A stretch of 64,000 nt of DNA from Kineococcus sp. NBC_00420. Its GTDB lineage: Bacteria; Actinomycetota; Actinomycetes; Actinomycetales; Kineococcaceae. Within the stretch, counting starts at the first letter, position 1. Every line of letters begins with the position of its first letter. Positions 14,962-23,331 of this stretch are shown here, piece by piece. The stretch is from positions 2,666,001 through 2,730,000 of the forward strand of contig NZ_CP107930.1 of the NCBI RefSeq assembly GCF_036021035.1, given 5' to 3'. Made by a program: the position numbers and the translations under genes. The notes beneath the pieces are model-generated. The model saw only the letters and a program-made list of their open reading frames with translations. It was not told the DNA's origin and ran no database searches.

Positions 14962-16185
14962 GTGTCCCACCCCGAACGGGTGGCGGACCGTCGCACGCTC
15001 CTGGCCCTGCCCGGAGTGCCGCTGGTGTTCGTCGCCTCGAGTCTCGTCCGGCTGTCCTACGCCACCCTCGTCCTGTCCCTGCTGCTGACGGTCCAGACCG
15101 CCACCGGCTCCTACGCGGTGGCCGGCACCGCGCTCGGCGCGTACGGCGTCACCGGGTTCGCCATGCCGCTGAAGTCCCGGTTCCTCGACCGGCGCGGAGC
15201 CCGCCGGGTGCTCCCGTGGATGAGCGTCGGCTTCGCCGTGGCCGTGCTGTCGCTGACCCGCACGTCCTCACCGGTCCTGTGCTGCGCGGCCGCCGTCGCC
15301 GCGGGCGTGGCCGCCCCGCCCGTCGGGCCCACGGTCCGGGCCGCGTGGGCCCGGCTCACGCCCCGACCGCCCGCCCGGCAGCGGGCCTACGCCCTGGACG
15401 CCGTCGTGGAGTCGGCGCTGTTCGCCGTCGGTCCGGTGGTGGCCAGCGCGACGGCGGTGACCCTCGGACCGGCGGGGGCGCTCGCCGTCACCGCCGGGAC
15501 CCACGTGCTGGGGTCGATGCTGATGTCCCGTTCTCCCCTGCTGACCCGGGTCGCGGCGCCCGCTGCGACCACCGCCCGGCCGTCACGCACCCGGAACCTC
15601 CTGGGCCCGCTGACCCGGCCGGGGTACGCCGTCCTGCTGCTCTTCACGTTCGGCACCGGACTCGCGAACGACCCCCTCGAGGTCGCCGTCGTCGCACGCG
15701 GACAAGAAGGTTCCGCCGTGACCGCGGGGCTGCTGCTGGCGGTGCTGTCGATCTCGGCGGCGGTCTCCGGTCTCACGTGGGGTCACGTCGTCGGCCGCTG
15801 GTTCCCGCTGCGGCGGGCGGCGGACTGGACGGTGCTGGCCGTCCTGGCGACGGTGACCGCGCTCGCGGCAGTCGTCGCGGCCCTCGGGTCCGGGTCGGTG
15901 CTCCTCGTGGTGGCCCTGATCGTGGTGGGTTCCGCCGGCGCGCCCCTCGCGGTCGTCACCTACACCGCCGCCGACCGGTTGGGCGGGCAGGACGGTGGTT
16001 CGGAGGCGACGAGCTGGGTGAACGCCGCGACCAACCTCGGGGCGTCCCTCGGCACCGCGGGTGCGGGTCTCCTCGTGGAGTCCGGTGGGAGCGCGGACGC
16101 GTTCCGGGCGGCCGCCGTGGTCGCGGGGGTCGCCGGTGCGGGGGCCTGGGTACGCCGCGCACGGGAGCGTCGGCGCGGGGTTTGA
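14962..16185 (+). CDS. MFS transporter
   Basis: A 407-residue membrane protein with about 12 hydrophobic helices, starting at GTG 14962 behind a gggagat Shine-Dalgarno. The first half includes VPLVFVASSLVRLSYATLVLSLLLTV and the loop 2-3 motif GFAMPLKSRFLDRRGARRVLP, the MFS motif A region. The second half starts near RPGYAVLLLFTFGTGL after a cytoplasmic linker RPSRTRNLLGP. It belongs to the sugar/drug efflux-like MFS type but the substrate is unknown. The unusual structured leader upstream suggests control at the level of attenuation. The PHP-domain gene follows closely. Confidence 0.88.
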   Translation: MSHPERVADRRTLLALPGVPLVFVASSLVRLSYATLVLSLLLTVQTATGSYAVAGTALGAYGVTGFAMPLKSRFLDRRGARRVLPWMSVGFAVAVLSLTRTSSPVLCCAAAVAAGVAAPPVGPTVRAAWARLTPRPPARQRAYALDAVVESALFAVGPVVASATAVTLGPAGALAVTAGTHVLGSMLMSRSPLLTRVAAPAATTARPSRTRNLLGPLTRPGYAVLLLFTFGTGLANDPLEVAVVARGQEGSAVTAGLLLAVLSISAAVSGLTWGHVVGRWFPLRRAADWTVLAVLATVTALAAVVAALGSGSVLLVVALIVVGSAGAPLAVVTYTAADRLGGQDGGSEATSWVNAATNLGASLGTAGAGLLVESGGSADAFRAAAVVAGVAGAGAWVRRARERRRGV

Positions 16186-16216
16186 CACCGGCACCCACCG
16201 GGAGTCGGATGAGGAG

Positions 16217-17032
16217 GTGCTGCCCGCCGACGGTCACGTCCACAGCCAGTTCTCCTGGGACGCGCGGACGGTCGGGTCGATGTCGGCGACCTGCGCCCGC
16301 GCCGTCGAGATCGGGTTGCCGTCGCTCGCCTTCACCGAGCACGTCGACTTCACACCCTTCCGGGCCGGGTTCCTCGTGGACCAGCACCCCGACCTCGTCA
16401 CCGACGGGATCCTGCACGCGCCGCCCTTGGACGTCGACGGGTACCTCGCCGCGATCGAGGAGTGCCGGGCCCGGTTCCCCGACCTCACGATCCTCACCGG
16501 GATGGAGGTCGGGCAACCGCACCTGCACCGTGACGAGGTCGCCGGCCTGCTGCGCCGCGGTCGCTTCGACCGGGTCGTCGGCTCGCTGCACTGCCTGCCC
16601 GACGGGGACTCCCACGCCGAACCCTGGTTGCTGTTCGAGCACCGGGAGCCGGTCGAGGTGTTCCGCGAGTACCTCGCCGAGATCCCGCGGATGGTCGCGG
16701 GGTCGGACGCGTTCGCGACGTTCGCGCACATCGACTACCCGGTGCGCAGCTGGCCCGGGGCGTTCGACCCGCGGGAGTTCGAGGAGGGACTTCGGACTGC
16801 CCTGCGGTCCCTCGCCGCAGGGGGACGGGCCCTGGAACTCAACACGAGGTTGCCGCTGCACCGCACGATCCTGGGCTGGTGGCCGGAGGAGGGTGGGCGG
16901 CTGCTGACCTTCGGCAGCGACGCCCACGTCCCCGAGGCGGTCGGAACGGGTTTCGCCGCGGCCGCGGACGCCGCGGGGGCGGCCGGTTTCGTCCCGGCGT
17001 CGCGGATCGAGGACCCGTGGGTCCTGGGGTGA
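16217..17032 (+). CDS. PHP domain phosphoesterase (histidinol-phosphatase-like)
   Basis: From GTG 16217 the product is 271 residues. The PHP metal-binding motifs are clear: DGHVHSQFSWDAR at the start, FTEHVDFTPF, GMEVGQPHLH, VVGSLHCLPDG, FAHIDYPVR and FGSDAHVPEAVG near the end. This is the order seen in HisK-type histidinol-phosphate phosphatases, which give histidinol in histidine biosynthesis. Other his genes are absent nearby, so a different phosphoester substrate is possible. The start is uncertain: the frame is open upstream into the MFS gene, and no well-spaced Shine-Dalgarno is present. It overlaps the next gene by 4 bases. Confidence 0.82.
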   Translation: MLPADGHVHSQFSWDARTVGSMSATCARAVEIGLPSLAFTEHVDFTPFRAGFLVDQHPDLVTDGILHAPPLDVDGYLAAIEECRARFPDLTILTGMEVGQPHLHRDEVAGLLRRGRFDRVVGSLHCLPDGDSHAEPWLLFEHREPVEVFREYLAEIPRMVAGSDAFATFAHIDYPVRSWPGAFDPREFEEGLRTALRSLAAGGRALELNTRLPLHRTILGWWPEEGGRLLTFGSDAHVPEAVGTGFAAAADAAGAAGFVPASRIEDPWVLG

Positions 17033-17520
17033 CCCCGTGGTGGGAGGACGTGCACGGCGACCCGTGCCGGGAGTGCGGGACGTCCTGGGTCGTGCCGTTC
17101 GAGGTCGCCGTCGAGCACATCGCCGGAGTTCCGGAACGATTGGCGGAACTGCTCCCCCGCGCCGGGCCGCCGGCCGACGGGTGGTCGGCCACGGAGTACG
17201 TCGTGCACACCGCCGACACGTTGCGCTCGTGGGCCGAACGCCTGGCGGCCGCCCTCGCGGGGGACGCGCGGGTCCCTGCGGGGCACGACGCCGACGACCT
17301 CGCGCGGGCCCGCCGGTACGGGTCCTTCGACGCGGGCGCCGCGCTGTGGACGGTGCGGCGGGCGACCGCCGACTGGTGCGACGTGGTCGTCGCGGCGCAG
17401 GCCGCCGGAGTTCTCGTCCGCCACGCCTCGCGGGGTTCCCTCACCGCGCACGACGTCGCGCTGCGGAACCGGCACGGCGTCCTGCACCACGTCCGGGACG
17501 TGGAGGCGCTCGTCCGCTGA
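17029..17520 (+). CDS. DinB-fold-like protein of unknown function
   Basis: A 163-residue protein whose GTG start overlaps the PHP gene stop (GTGA). Helical segments FEVAVEHIAGVPERLAELLPRAG, WSATEYVVHTADTLRSWAERLAAALAG and FDAGAALWTVRRATADWCDVVVAA suggest the four-helix DinB/maleylpyruvate-isomerase-like fold, with His in VVHTAD and in LTAHDVALRNRHGVLHHVRDVEAL as possible metal ligands. The amino terminus carries CRECG. Many such proteins in actinobacteria are thiol transferases that use mycothiol, but this one is not identifiable further. It forms a pair with the phosphoesterase gene. Confidence 0.6.
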   Translation: MTPWWEDVHGDPCRECGTSWVVPFEVAVEHIAGVPERLAELLPRAGPPADGWSATEYVVHTADTLRSWAERLAAALAGDARVPAGHDADDLARARRYGSFDAGAALWTVRRATADWCDVVVAAQAAGVLVRHASRGSLTAHDVALRNRHGVLHHVRDVEALVR

Positions 17521-17522
17521 GG

Positions 17523-18023
17523 TCAGCGTTCCCGGACCAGCACGAGGACCTCCCGGAGCCCGCCGCCGATCTCGTGCCGGGTCCTCCCCTCCCGGCGGAA
17601 CCCGACCCGTTCCGCCACTCGGATCGACGCGGAGTTCCAGGGTTCGACGTGGGCGAGCAGTCGGCGAGCCGCGGGGAGGTTCCCCGCGAACTCCACGAGC
17701 AGCGCCAACGCCTCGGTCGCCACTCCCCGTCCACGGGCCGAGGGGACCACCCCGTACCCGACGGTGAAGACCCCGGGGGAATCCGTGAACCACAGTCCGG
17801 CCGAGCCGAGGGCCCGGTCGGAGGAGACGTCCGCGATCGCGAACGACCACCCGATCCCCTCGGCCAGCCGCCCCTGCTGGCGCTCGACCCACGCCCGGGC
17901 CTGCGCCTCGTCGGCGTTCGCGGGCAACGAACCGGTCAGCGGGACGTAGGGGTCGCTCGAGAGTTCCACCGCCATCGCGGCGTCGTCGAGGCGGAACCCG
18001 CGCAGGACGACCCCGGGGTCCAC
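17523..18023 (-). CDS. GNAT family N-acetyltransferase
   Basis: A 166-residue protein with GTG start at 18023. It has the RimJ/RimL-like GNAT layout: VVLRGFRLDDAAMAVELSSDP at the start, FAIADVSSDRALGSAGLWF, the acetyl-CoA loop GYGVVPSARGRGVATEALALLVEFA, and ARRLLAHVEPWNSASIRVAERVGFRREG. It would acetylate an amine on a small molecule or protein amino terminus; the substrate is unknown. It lies 4 bases after the PAS-GAF-PP2C gene on the same strand and is probably read from that gene's transcript. Its end nearly touches the convergent DinB-like gene. Confidence 0.88.
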   Translation of the reverse strand: MDPGVVLRGFRLDDAAMAVELSSDPYVPLTGSLPANADEAQARAWVERQQGRLAEGIGWSFAIADVSSDRALGSAGLWFTDSPGVFTVGYGVVPSARGRGVATEALALLVEFAGNLPAARRLLAHVEPWNSASIRVAERVGFRREGRTRHEIGGGLREVLVLVRER

Positions 18024-18027
18024 GCGG

Positions 18028-20022
18028 TCAGCGGATCCGGACGGCGACGAGGGCGACGTCGTCCTCGGGGTGGGCGGGGAGCAGTTCGCGCAGCAGCACG
18101 TCGCACAGCTCCTCCAGACCCAGGTCGACGTGACGGGAGACCGCTTCGAGGAGGCGGGCGGTGCCGACCTCGACGGACTGGTCGCGGCGTTCGACGAGGC
18201 CGTCGGTGTGGAACAGGATCGTGTCGCCGCTGCGGAGCAGGAGTTCACCGTCGTGGCGGGCGGTGGCGGGGTCGATGCCGAGCAGCAGGTCGGGGCCGTC
18301 GCGGCCGTCGGCGACGACGAGGGGCACCACGACGCCACCGGCGCGCAGCATCACGGGGCTGGGGTGACCGGCGCTGGAGAACTCCAGGAACACCCCGTCG
18401 CGTCGGGGTTCGAGCCGTCCGACGAGGGCCGTGGCCAGGGTTTCGACCCCGAGGCCCTCGATCGCCGCGTCCAGCCGCGAGAGCAGCCCGGACGGTCCGT
18501 CGGGAGCCGCGAAGGCGATGCCGCGCAACAGGTTGCGCAACTGGCCCATCGCGGCGGCGGCCCCGATGTCGTGGCCGACGACGTCCCCGATGACCAACGT
18601 CGTCGCCCCGTCGGGTTGGGGGAACGCGTCGTACCAGTCGCCGCCGACCTGCGCGGCCTGGGCGGCGGGCAGGTAGCGGACGGCGGTCTGCCAGTGCGGG
18701 GACTGCGCGGGCGGGGTGAGGAGGTCCCGTTGCAGGCCTTCGGCGATGCGCTGCTGCTGACCGTAGAGACGGGCGTTGTCCAGGGCCAGCGCCGCGCGTT
18801 CGGCGACCCCGGAGGCCGTGGCGACGTCCTCGGAGTCGAAACCCCGTCGCTGCCGGCCCCGGGCGAGGGTGACCAGGCCGACGGTCCGGCCGCGGGCCCG
18901 CAACGGCAGCACGATCGCCGACCGCGGGTCCAGCGCCCGGGCGTGGTCCTGCGCCTCACCGGGGCCGAGGACGGCGCAGATCGCGTCGACCGCGGGTTCG
19001 GGCAGCACCACGGGGCGGCCGCTGCGGATGGCGTCCTGCACGTAGGACGTGCCCTCGGCACCGCGCAGCGACCGCAACCGGGTGCGCGCGTAGTCCTCGA
19101 TGAGCCCCTGCCGGGCGGGGTCGACGTGCTGGGTCCCGACGTCGCGCAGCTCACCGTTCTCGTCGACGAGGGTGACGATGCACCAGTCCCCCAGCACCGG
19201 GACGAGGACCCCGGAGAGCCGCGCGACGGCCGTCTCCGCGTCCAGCGTCCCGGACAGGTGCGCACCGACGCCGGCGAGGAGCTGCACCTGCAGCGCAGCG
19301 CGTTCCGCGGCCTCCTCGGCGGCACGACGGGCCGCGGCGGGCAGCAGCAGGACGCTGGTCCCGGCCCCGTCGGGCCAGGCGCGCAGCTCGCACCACACGG
19401 CCAGCGGGTCGGGGTGCAGGAGCTCCAGGCTCGCGGAGTTCCCCGTGCGCGCGACCTCGAGGAGGACGGCGTCGAGTTGGGAACCGGCCGAGAGCGGGAA
19501 GACGTCCCCGAAGTTCCGCCCGAGCAGTTCCGAGCGCGGTCGCCCGATCAGCCGTTCGGCCTCGGCGTTGAGGTGGCGCAGGACGCGGTCGCCGTCGAGG
19601 GCGTAGTAGGCGGCGGGCAGGGACTCGAGGGCGCTCGCGAGACCGAGGACGTGGTCGCGGGTGGTGTCGTAGGCGACACCGAGCAACCGTTGCGGGACAC
19701 CACCCTCGACCAGGACGCGCGCGCGGACCCCCATCCAGCCGAGGCTCCCGTCGCGACGACGGAACCGGAACTCGTGGTGGAGCGGCTCACCGGTGCGCAC
19801 GGCGGTGGTGACGGCGTCGCGGAACTCGACGAGGTCGCCGGCGACGACGACGTCCTGCAGCCGGGCCTCGTAGCCCCGGGCCGTGGTGTCCTCGGGGTGC
19901 TCGAACAACGCGGCGAGGGCGTCGTCGGCCACGAGCCGGGCCGCGCCGAGGTCGTACTCGAACGACGCGACTCCCGCGGCCTCCATGGCCAGGTCGAGAC
20001 GGACGCGGGTCGGGTCCAGCAC
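18028..20022 (-). CDS. PAS-PAS-GAF-SpoIIE (PP2C) serine phosphatase
   Basis: A 664-residue protein with GTG start behind gggaggt. PAS-like regions lie at about 10-125 (ending RLLGVAYDTTRDHVLG) and 130-230 (LESLPAAYYALDGDRVLRHLNAEAERLIGRPRSELLG), a GAF domain at about 255-415 (FDSEDVATASGVAERAALALDNARLY) and the PP2C phosphatase at 430-664. Metal-binding motifs are VGGDWYDAF, LVIGDVVGHD, FSSAGHPSPV, HTDGLVERR and EDDVALVAVRI. It is a second RsbU-type signalling phosphatase with the same plan as the one at 5.7-7.8 kb, again without a neighbouring anti-sigma or STAS gene, so both probably act on partners encoded elsewhere. Confidence 0.92.
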   Translation of the reverse strand: MLDPTRVRLDLAMEAAGVASFEYDLGAARLVADDALAALFEHPEDTTARGYEARLQDVVVAGDLVEFRDAVTTAVRTGEPLHHEFRFRRRDGSLGWMGVRARVLVEGGVPQRLLGVAYDTTRDHVLGLASALESLPAAYYALDGDRVLRHLNAEAERLIGRPRSELLGRNFGDVFPLSAGSQLDAVLLEVARTGNSASLELLHPDPLAVWCELRAWPDGAGTSVLLLPAAARRAAEEAAERAALQVQLLAGVGAHLSGTLDAETAVARLSGVLVPVLGDWCIVTLVDENGELRDVGTQHVDPARQGLIEDYARTRLRSLRGAEGTSYVQDAIRSGRPVVLPEPAVDAICAVLGPGEAQDHARALDPRSAIVLPLRARGRTVGLVTLARGRQRRGFDSEDVATASGVAERAALALDNARLYGQQQRIAEGLQRDLLTPPAQSPHWQTAVRYLPAAQAAQVGGDWYDAFPQPDGATTLVIGDVVGHDIGAAAAMGQLRNLLRGIAFAAPDGPSGLLSRLDAAIEGLGVETLATALVGRLEPRRDGVFLEFSSAGHPSPVMLRAGGVVVPLVVADGRDGPDLLLGIDPATARHDGELLLRSGDTILFHTDGLVERRDQSVEVGTARLLEAVSRHVDLGLEELCDVLLRELLPAHPEDDVALVAVRIR

Positions 20023-20094
20023 GGGCGTCGTACCTCCCTCACGGTTCGCGTGACCTGCCGACTGTACTGGCCGGACGGGCTCCTCCCGGGGTCC

Positions 20095-20538
20095 TCACGC
20101 GGACCCGGGCTCCTCGCCCAGCGCCTCCTCGACCCGCCGGAGCAGCTGCAGCAGCGAACGGCGGTCCGGGGGTTCGAGGACCGCGAAGGCCCGGGCCGCG
20201 CTGTCCCGCGAGCGCCGGCCCAGCTCCTCGAGGACCCCGGTGCCCGCGGGGGTCAGTTCCAGCAGCAGCGAGCGACGGTTCCCGGGGTCGGTGGCGCGGC
20301 GCAGCAGGCCGGCCTCCTCGAGCGGGTCGACGAGGTCGGTGAGCGAACGCGGCGCGATGTGCAGGCGGGCGGCGACCTCGCCCATCCGGGGCGGGGTGGC
20401 GCAGCGGCCGACGACGCGCAGGACCCGGCCCTGGGCGGGGGTGATGGCGAGGTCCTCGACGTCGCCGTGGCTGCGTCGGCGCAGGCGCCACTGCACGGAG
20501 CGCAGCGTCTCGAGGAGTTCGCCGTCCAGGTCGTCCAC
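20095..20538 (-). CDS. MarR family transcriptional regulator
   Basis: A 147-residue winged-helix protein with GTG start. The HTH region reads ITPAQGRVLRVVGRCATPPRMGEVAARLHIAPRSLTDLVDPLEEAGLLRRATDPGNRRSLLLELTPAG, which contains the MarR wing motif DPGNRRS. MarR proteins usually repress a divergent exporter and let go when they bind a drug. Here an ABC exporter gene starts 71 bases away on the other strand, with repeated sequence elements over a promoter between them, so autoregulation and control of the exporter are likely. Confidence 0.92.
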   Translation of the reverse strand: MDDLDGELLETLRSVQWRLRRRSHGDVEDLAITPAQGRVLRVVGRCATPPRMGEVAARLHIAPRSLTDLVDPLEEAGLLRRATDPGNRRSLLLELTPAGTGVLEELGRRSRDSAARAFAVLEPPDRRSLLQLLRRVEEALGEEPGSA

Positions 20539-20539
20539 G

Positions 20540-20591
20540 TCGACACCCTACCGGATCGTGAGGTAGCCTCATCGTGAGGTATCCACACGAT
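20540..20591 (+). promoter_or_regulatory. Promoter and MarR-type operator of the ABC exporter gene
   Basis: A -35 TCGACA (20540-20545) and -10 TAGCCT (20564-20569) are 18 bases apart and point to the ABC gene. ATCGTGAGGTA occurs twice in direct repeat (20555-20565 and 20571-20581). Inverted repeats are TGAGG-3-CCTCA (20559-20571) and ATCGTG-9-CACGAT (20571-20591). They cover the -10 and the transcription start, as expected for a repressor site. Confidence 0.6.
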
Positions 20592-20609
20592 CTGTTTGGA
20601 GGTGGGCCC

Positions 20610-22430
20610 GTGCGCGGAGATCCCAACCGCGATCCCTTCCGGCCCGGCAAGGCCGACACGTCCGACCCGGGCCGCCCCCAGCGCGACGAGGTGCGCCGGG
20701 TCCTGCGGCTCTTCCACCCGCACCGCCGGACGCTGGCCGTCGTCGGCGTTCTCATCGTCTTCTCCGCCGTCACCGGCGTCGCGTCACCGTTCCTCATCCG
20801 CGAGGTCGTCGACGTCGCCCTGCCGGACGGGAACCTGCACCTGCTGGCCTGGCTCGCGGCCGGGCTCATCGGCATCGTCGCGGTCAGCACCGCGCTCGAC
20901 GTCGTGCAGGGACTGCTCACCACCCGGGTCGGGCAGGCCGTCATGCACGGTCTGCGGACCGCGCTCTACACGCACCTGCAGCGCATGTCGCTGGGGTTCT
21001 TCGCCCGCACCCGCACCGGTGAGGTCCAGTCGCGCATCGCCAACGACATCGGCGCGATGCAGACCGTCGTCACCTCCACGGGCGCGGACCTCGTCCAGAA
21101 CCTCGCGACCGTCGTCGTCACCGTCGTCGCGATGCTCGCGCTGGACTGGCGGCTCGCGCTGTTCTCGTTCTGCGTGCTGCCCTTCTCGGTGTGGCTGAAC
21201 CGCCGCGTCGGTCGGTTGCGCCGACGCATCACGGCCCGACGCCAGCGCCAGCTCGCGGAGATGTCGGCCACCGTCGAGGAGACGTTGTCGATCTCCGGGA
21301 TCCTGCTGACCCGCACGACCGGGCGCACCCCCGAGGTCGTCGAACGGTTCACCCGGCAGTCCGACGAGGTCGCCGCCCTCGAGGTGGGGTCGGAGATGGC
21401 CGGCCGCTGGCAGTGGTCGCTCATCACCCTGACCATGGCGGCCGTCCCCGCCCTCACCTACCTCCTCGGCGGCTGGATCCGGGGAACGGGCACGGCCCTG
21501 AGCATCGGGACCCTCGTCGCCCTCGTCACGTTGCAGGGGCAGCTGTTCCGGCCGCTGGGGGCGCTGCTGCGGATCGTCGTGCGCCTGCACGCCTCGATGG
21601 CGTTGTTCGCGCGGGTCTTCGAGTACCTGGACACCCCGCCCGAGGTCGTCGAACGTCCCGACGCCGTCGCCCTCGAGGACCCCCGCGGGCACGTGCGGTT
21701 CTCCGACGTCACCTTCGCCTACCCCGGCGCCGAGACCGACACCGTGACCGGGATCGACCTGGACGTGCCGGCGGGTTCCTCGCTGGCCGTCGTCGGCGCG
21801 ACCGGTTCGGGGAAGACGACGCTCGGGTACCTGCTGTCGCGGTTGTACGACGTCGGCTCCGGCGCGGTGACGATCGACGGTCACGACGTCCGGGAACTCA
21901 CCGCGCGCTCGCTGTCCGACACCGTCGGCGTCGTCACCCAGGAGACGTTCCTGCTGCACGCCAGCGTCGCCGACAACCTGCGCTTCGCGAAGCCCGACGC
22001 GACCGACGACGAGCTGCGGAACGCGGCCCGGATCGCCCAGGTCGACGACGTCATCAGCGCGCTGCCGCAGGGCTACGACACCGTCGTGGGGGAACGGGGG
22101 TACCGGTTCTCCGGTGGTGAGAAGCAGCGGATCGCGCTGGCCCGCACCGTGTTGCGCGACCCACCGGTGCTGCTGCTGGACGAGGCGACGTCCGCGCTGG
22201 ACACCCGGACCGAGCGGGCGATGGCCGCCGCGCTGGAGCGGTTGTCGAGCGGACGCACCACCGTGACGATCGCGCACCGGCTCTCGACCGTCCGCGACGC
22301 GGACCAGATCGTGGTCCTCGACCACGGCCGCATCGTCGAACGCGGGAAGCACGCGGACCTGCTCGCCGCGGGTGGGCGCTACGCCGAACTCGTCGCCGCC
22401 GACGAGGCGCGCGCGGAACTGGTCCAGTAG
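20610..22430 (+). CDS. ABC transporter, fused permease and ATP-binding subunit (multidrug/lipid exporter type)
   Basis: From GTG 20610, which has ggaggt 7 bases upstream, the protein has 606 residues; an in-frame GTG at 20574 lies inside the operator region and is less likely. The first 340 residues hold six membrane helices and the exporter segment GQAVMHGLRTALYTHLQRMSLGFFARTRTGEVQSRI. The nucleotide-binding domain follows: Walker A GATGSGKTTLGYLL near residue 395, Q-loop VTQETFLLHASV, signature FSGGEKQRIALAR, Walker B VLLLDEATSALD and switch IAHRLSTVRDAD. It is a half-size type IV exporter that would act as a dimer. Its substrate is probably a toxic hydrophobic compound, given the MarR neighbour. 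Confidence 0.94.
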   Translation: MRGDPNRDPFRPGKADTSDPGRPQRDEVRRVLRLFHPHRRTLAVVGVLIVFSAVTGVASPFLIREVVDVALPDGNLHLLAWLAAGLIGIVAVSTALDVVQGLLTTRVGQAVMHGLRTALYTHLQRMSLGFFARTRTGEVQSRIANDIGAMQTVVTSTGADLVQNLATVVVTVVAMLALDWRLALFSFCVLPFSVWLNRRVGRLRRRITARRQRQLAEMSATVEETLSISGILLTRTTGRTPEVVERFTRQSDEVAALEVGSEMAGRWQWSLITLTMAAVPALTYLLGGWIRGTGTALSIGTLVALVTLQGQLFRPLGALLRIVVRLHASMALFARVFEYLDTPPEVVERPDAVALEDPRGHVRFSDVTFAYPGAETDTVTGIDLDVPAGSSLAVVGATGSGKTTLGYLLSRLYDVGSGAVTIDGHDVRELTARSLSDTVGVVTQETFLLHASVADNLRFAKPDATDDELRNAARIAQVDDVISALPQGYDTVVGERGYRFSGGEKQRIALARTVLRDPPVLLLDEATSALDTRTERAMAAALERLSSGRTTVTIAHRLSTVRDADQIVVLDHGRIVERGKHADLLAAGGRYAELVAADEARAELVQ

Positions 22431-22438
22431 GAGGTGCC

Positions 22439-22458
22439 CCGGGGAGCGGTCTCCCCGG
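22439..22458 (+). terminator. Hairpin terminator after ABC gene
   Basis: CCGGGGAG (22439-22446) pairs with CTCCCCGG (22451-22458) around the loop CGGT, 8 bases after the ABC gene stop. Confidence 0.6.
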
Positions 22459-22580
22459 CTCCGCGCCGCCCTCGTCGAGGGTGCGCACGACGCGACGTGC
22501 AGGAAGACGTGGCAGGAAATCGACCGGACACGGCGTTCCTGCCCCTCCTCCCCGCCGGCGCCGTCCACCACGCTGACCTC

Positions 22581-23279
22581 GTGACCTCCCCCACCCCGCG
22601 ACCCGCACCCGACCTCCCGGCCACCTCGGCCGCTGGTGCCCACGCAGCGATCCGCGTGGGCATCGTGCTCTTCGACGAGGTGGAGGTGCTGGACGCCTGC
22701 GGCCCCTTCGAGGTGTTCGGCGTCGCCAACCGCCTCGCCGCCCGCGCCGGGCGACCCGCCCCCTTCGAGCTGGCCCTCATCGCCACCGGAAGGCGTGTCG
22801 ACGCGCCTCCGGGAGCACGGGCCCGCGGGGGGCTGCGACTGGGCGCCGACCACCACCTCGACGACGCCCCCACCTGTGACGTGGTCCTGGTCCCCGGCGG
22901 CGTGGTGGACGACGCGGCCCGGGACCGGGAGCTGCTGGCGTGGCTGCAGCGCAGCCGCAGCCACGCCCGCGTGATCGCTTCCGTGTGCACCGGCGCCTTC
23001 GTCCTCGCGGCCGCGGGCCTGCTCGACCACCGCCCCGTCACCACCCACTGGGAGGACGTCGACGACCTGCGCGCCCGCTGGCCCCACCTGCACGTGCGGG
23101 ACGACGTGCGCTTCGTCGACCACGGCGACCTGGCCACCAGCGCCGGCATCAGCGCCGCCCTCGACCTCGCCCTGCACCTGGTGGCCCGACTCGCCGGTCA
23201 CGACCTGGCCGTGGCCACCGCACGCCAGATGGACTACGCCTGGCGCCGGGACCCGGACGAGACCAGCGCCTCGGCGTGA
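22581..23279 (+). CDS. DJ-1/PfpI family protein (GATase1-like)
   Basis: From GTG 22581 the product is 232 residues; GTG 22658 is an alternative. The DJ-1/PfpI fold is clear: RVGIVLFDEVEVLDACGPFEVFGVANRL, VDVVLVPGG-like CDVVLVPGGVVDDAARD, the nucleophile elbow IASVCTGAFVLAAAGLLDHRPVTTHW with its Cys, and DHGDLATSAGISAALDLALHLV. This is the sequence type of the GlxA-like regulators' amino-terminal domain, but the carboxy-terminal AraC HTH is absent. Related enzymes include isonitrile hydratase. The 150 bases upstream hold only a terminator and no other gene. Confidence 0.88.
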   Translation: MTSPTPRPAPDLPATSAAGAHAAIRVGIVLFDEVEVLDACGPFEVFGVANRLAARAGRPAPFELALIATGRRVDAPPGARARGGLRLGADHHLDDAPTCDVVLVPGGVVDDAARDRELLAWLQRSRSHARVIASVCTGAFVLAAAGLLDHRPVTTHWEDVDDLRARWPHLHVRDDVRFVDHGDLATSAGISAALDLALHLVARLAGHDLAVATARQMDYAWRRDPDETSASA

Positions 23280-23284
23280 ACGCA

Positions 23285-23330
23285 CCGGGCACGGCGACGC
23301 CGGACCCGCGTTCGGCGTCGCCGTGCCCGG
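23285..23330. terminator. Perfect 18-bp bidirectional hairpin terminator
   Basis: Arms 23285-23302 and 23313-23330 pair perfectly over 18 bases with a 10-base loop. It fills the space between the convergent DJ-1 and diguanylate cyclase genes, 5 bases after one stop and 1 base after the other, so it can stop transcription from both sides. Confidence 0.88.
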
Positions 23331-23331
23331 A

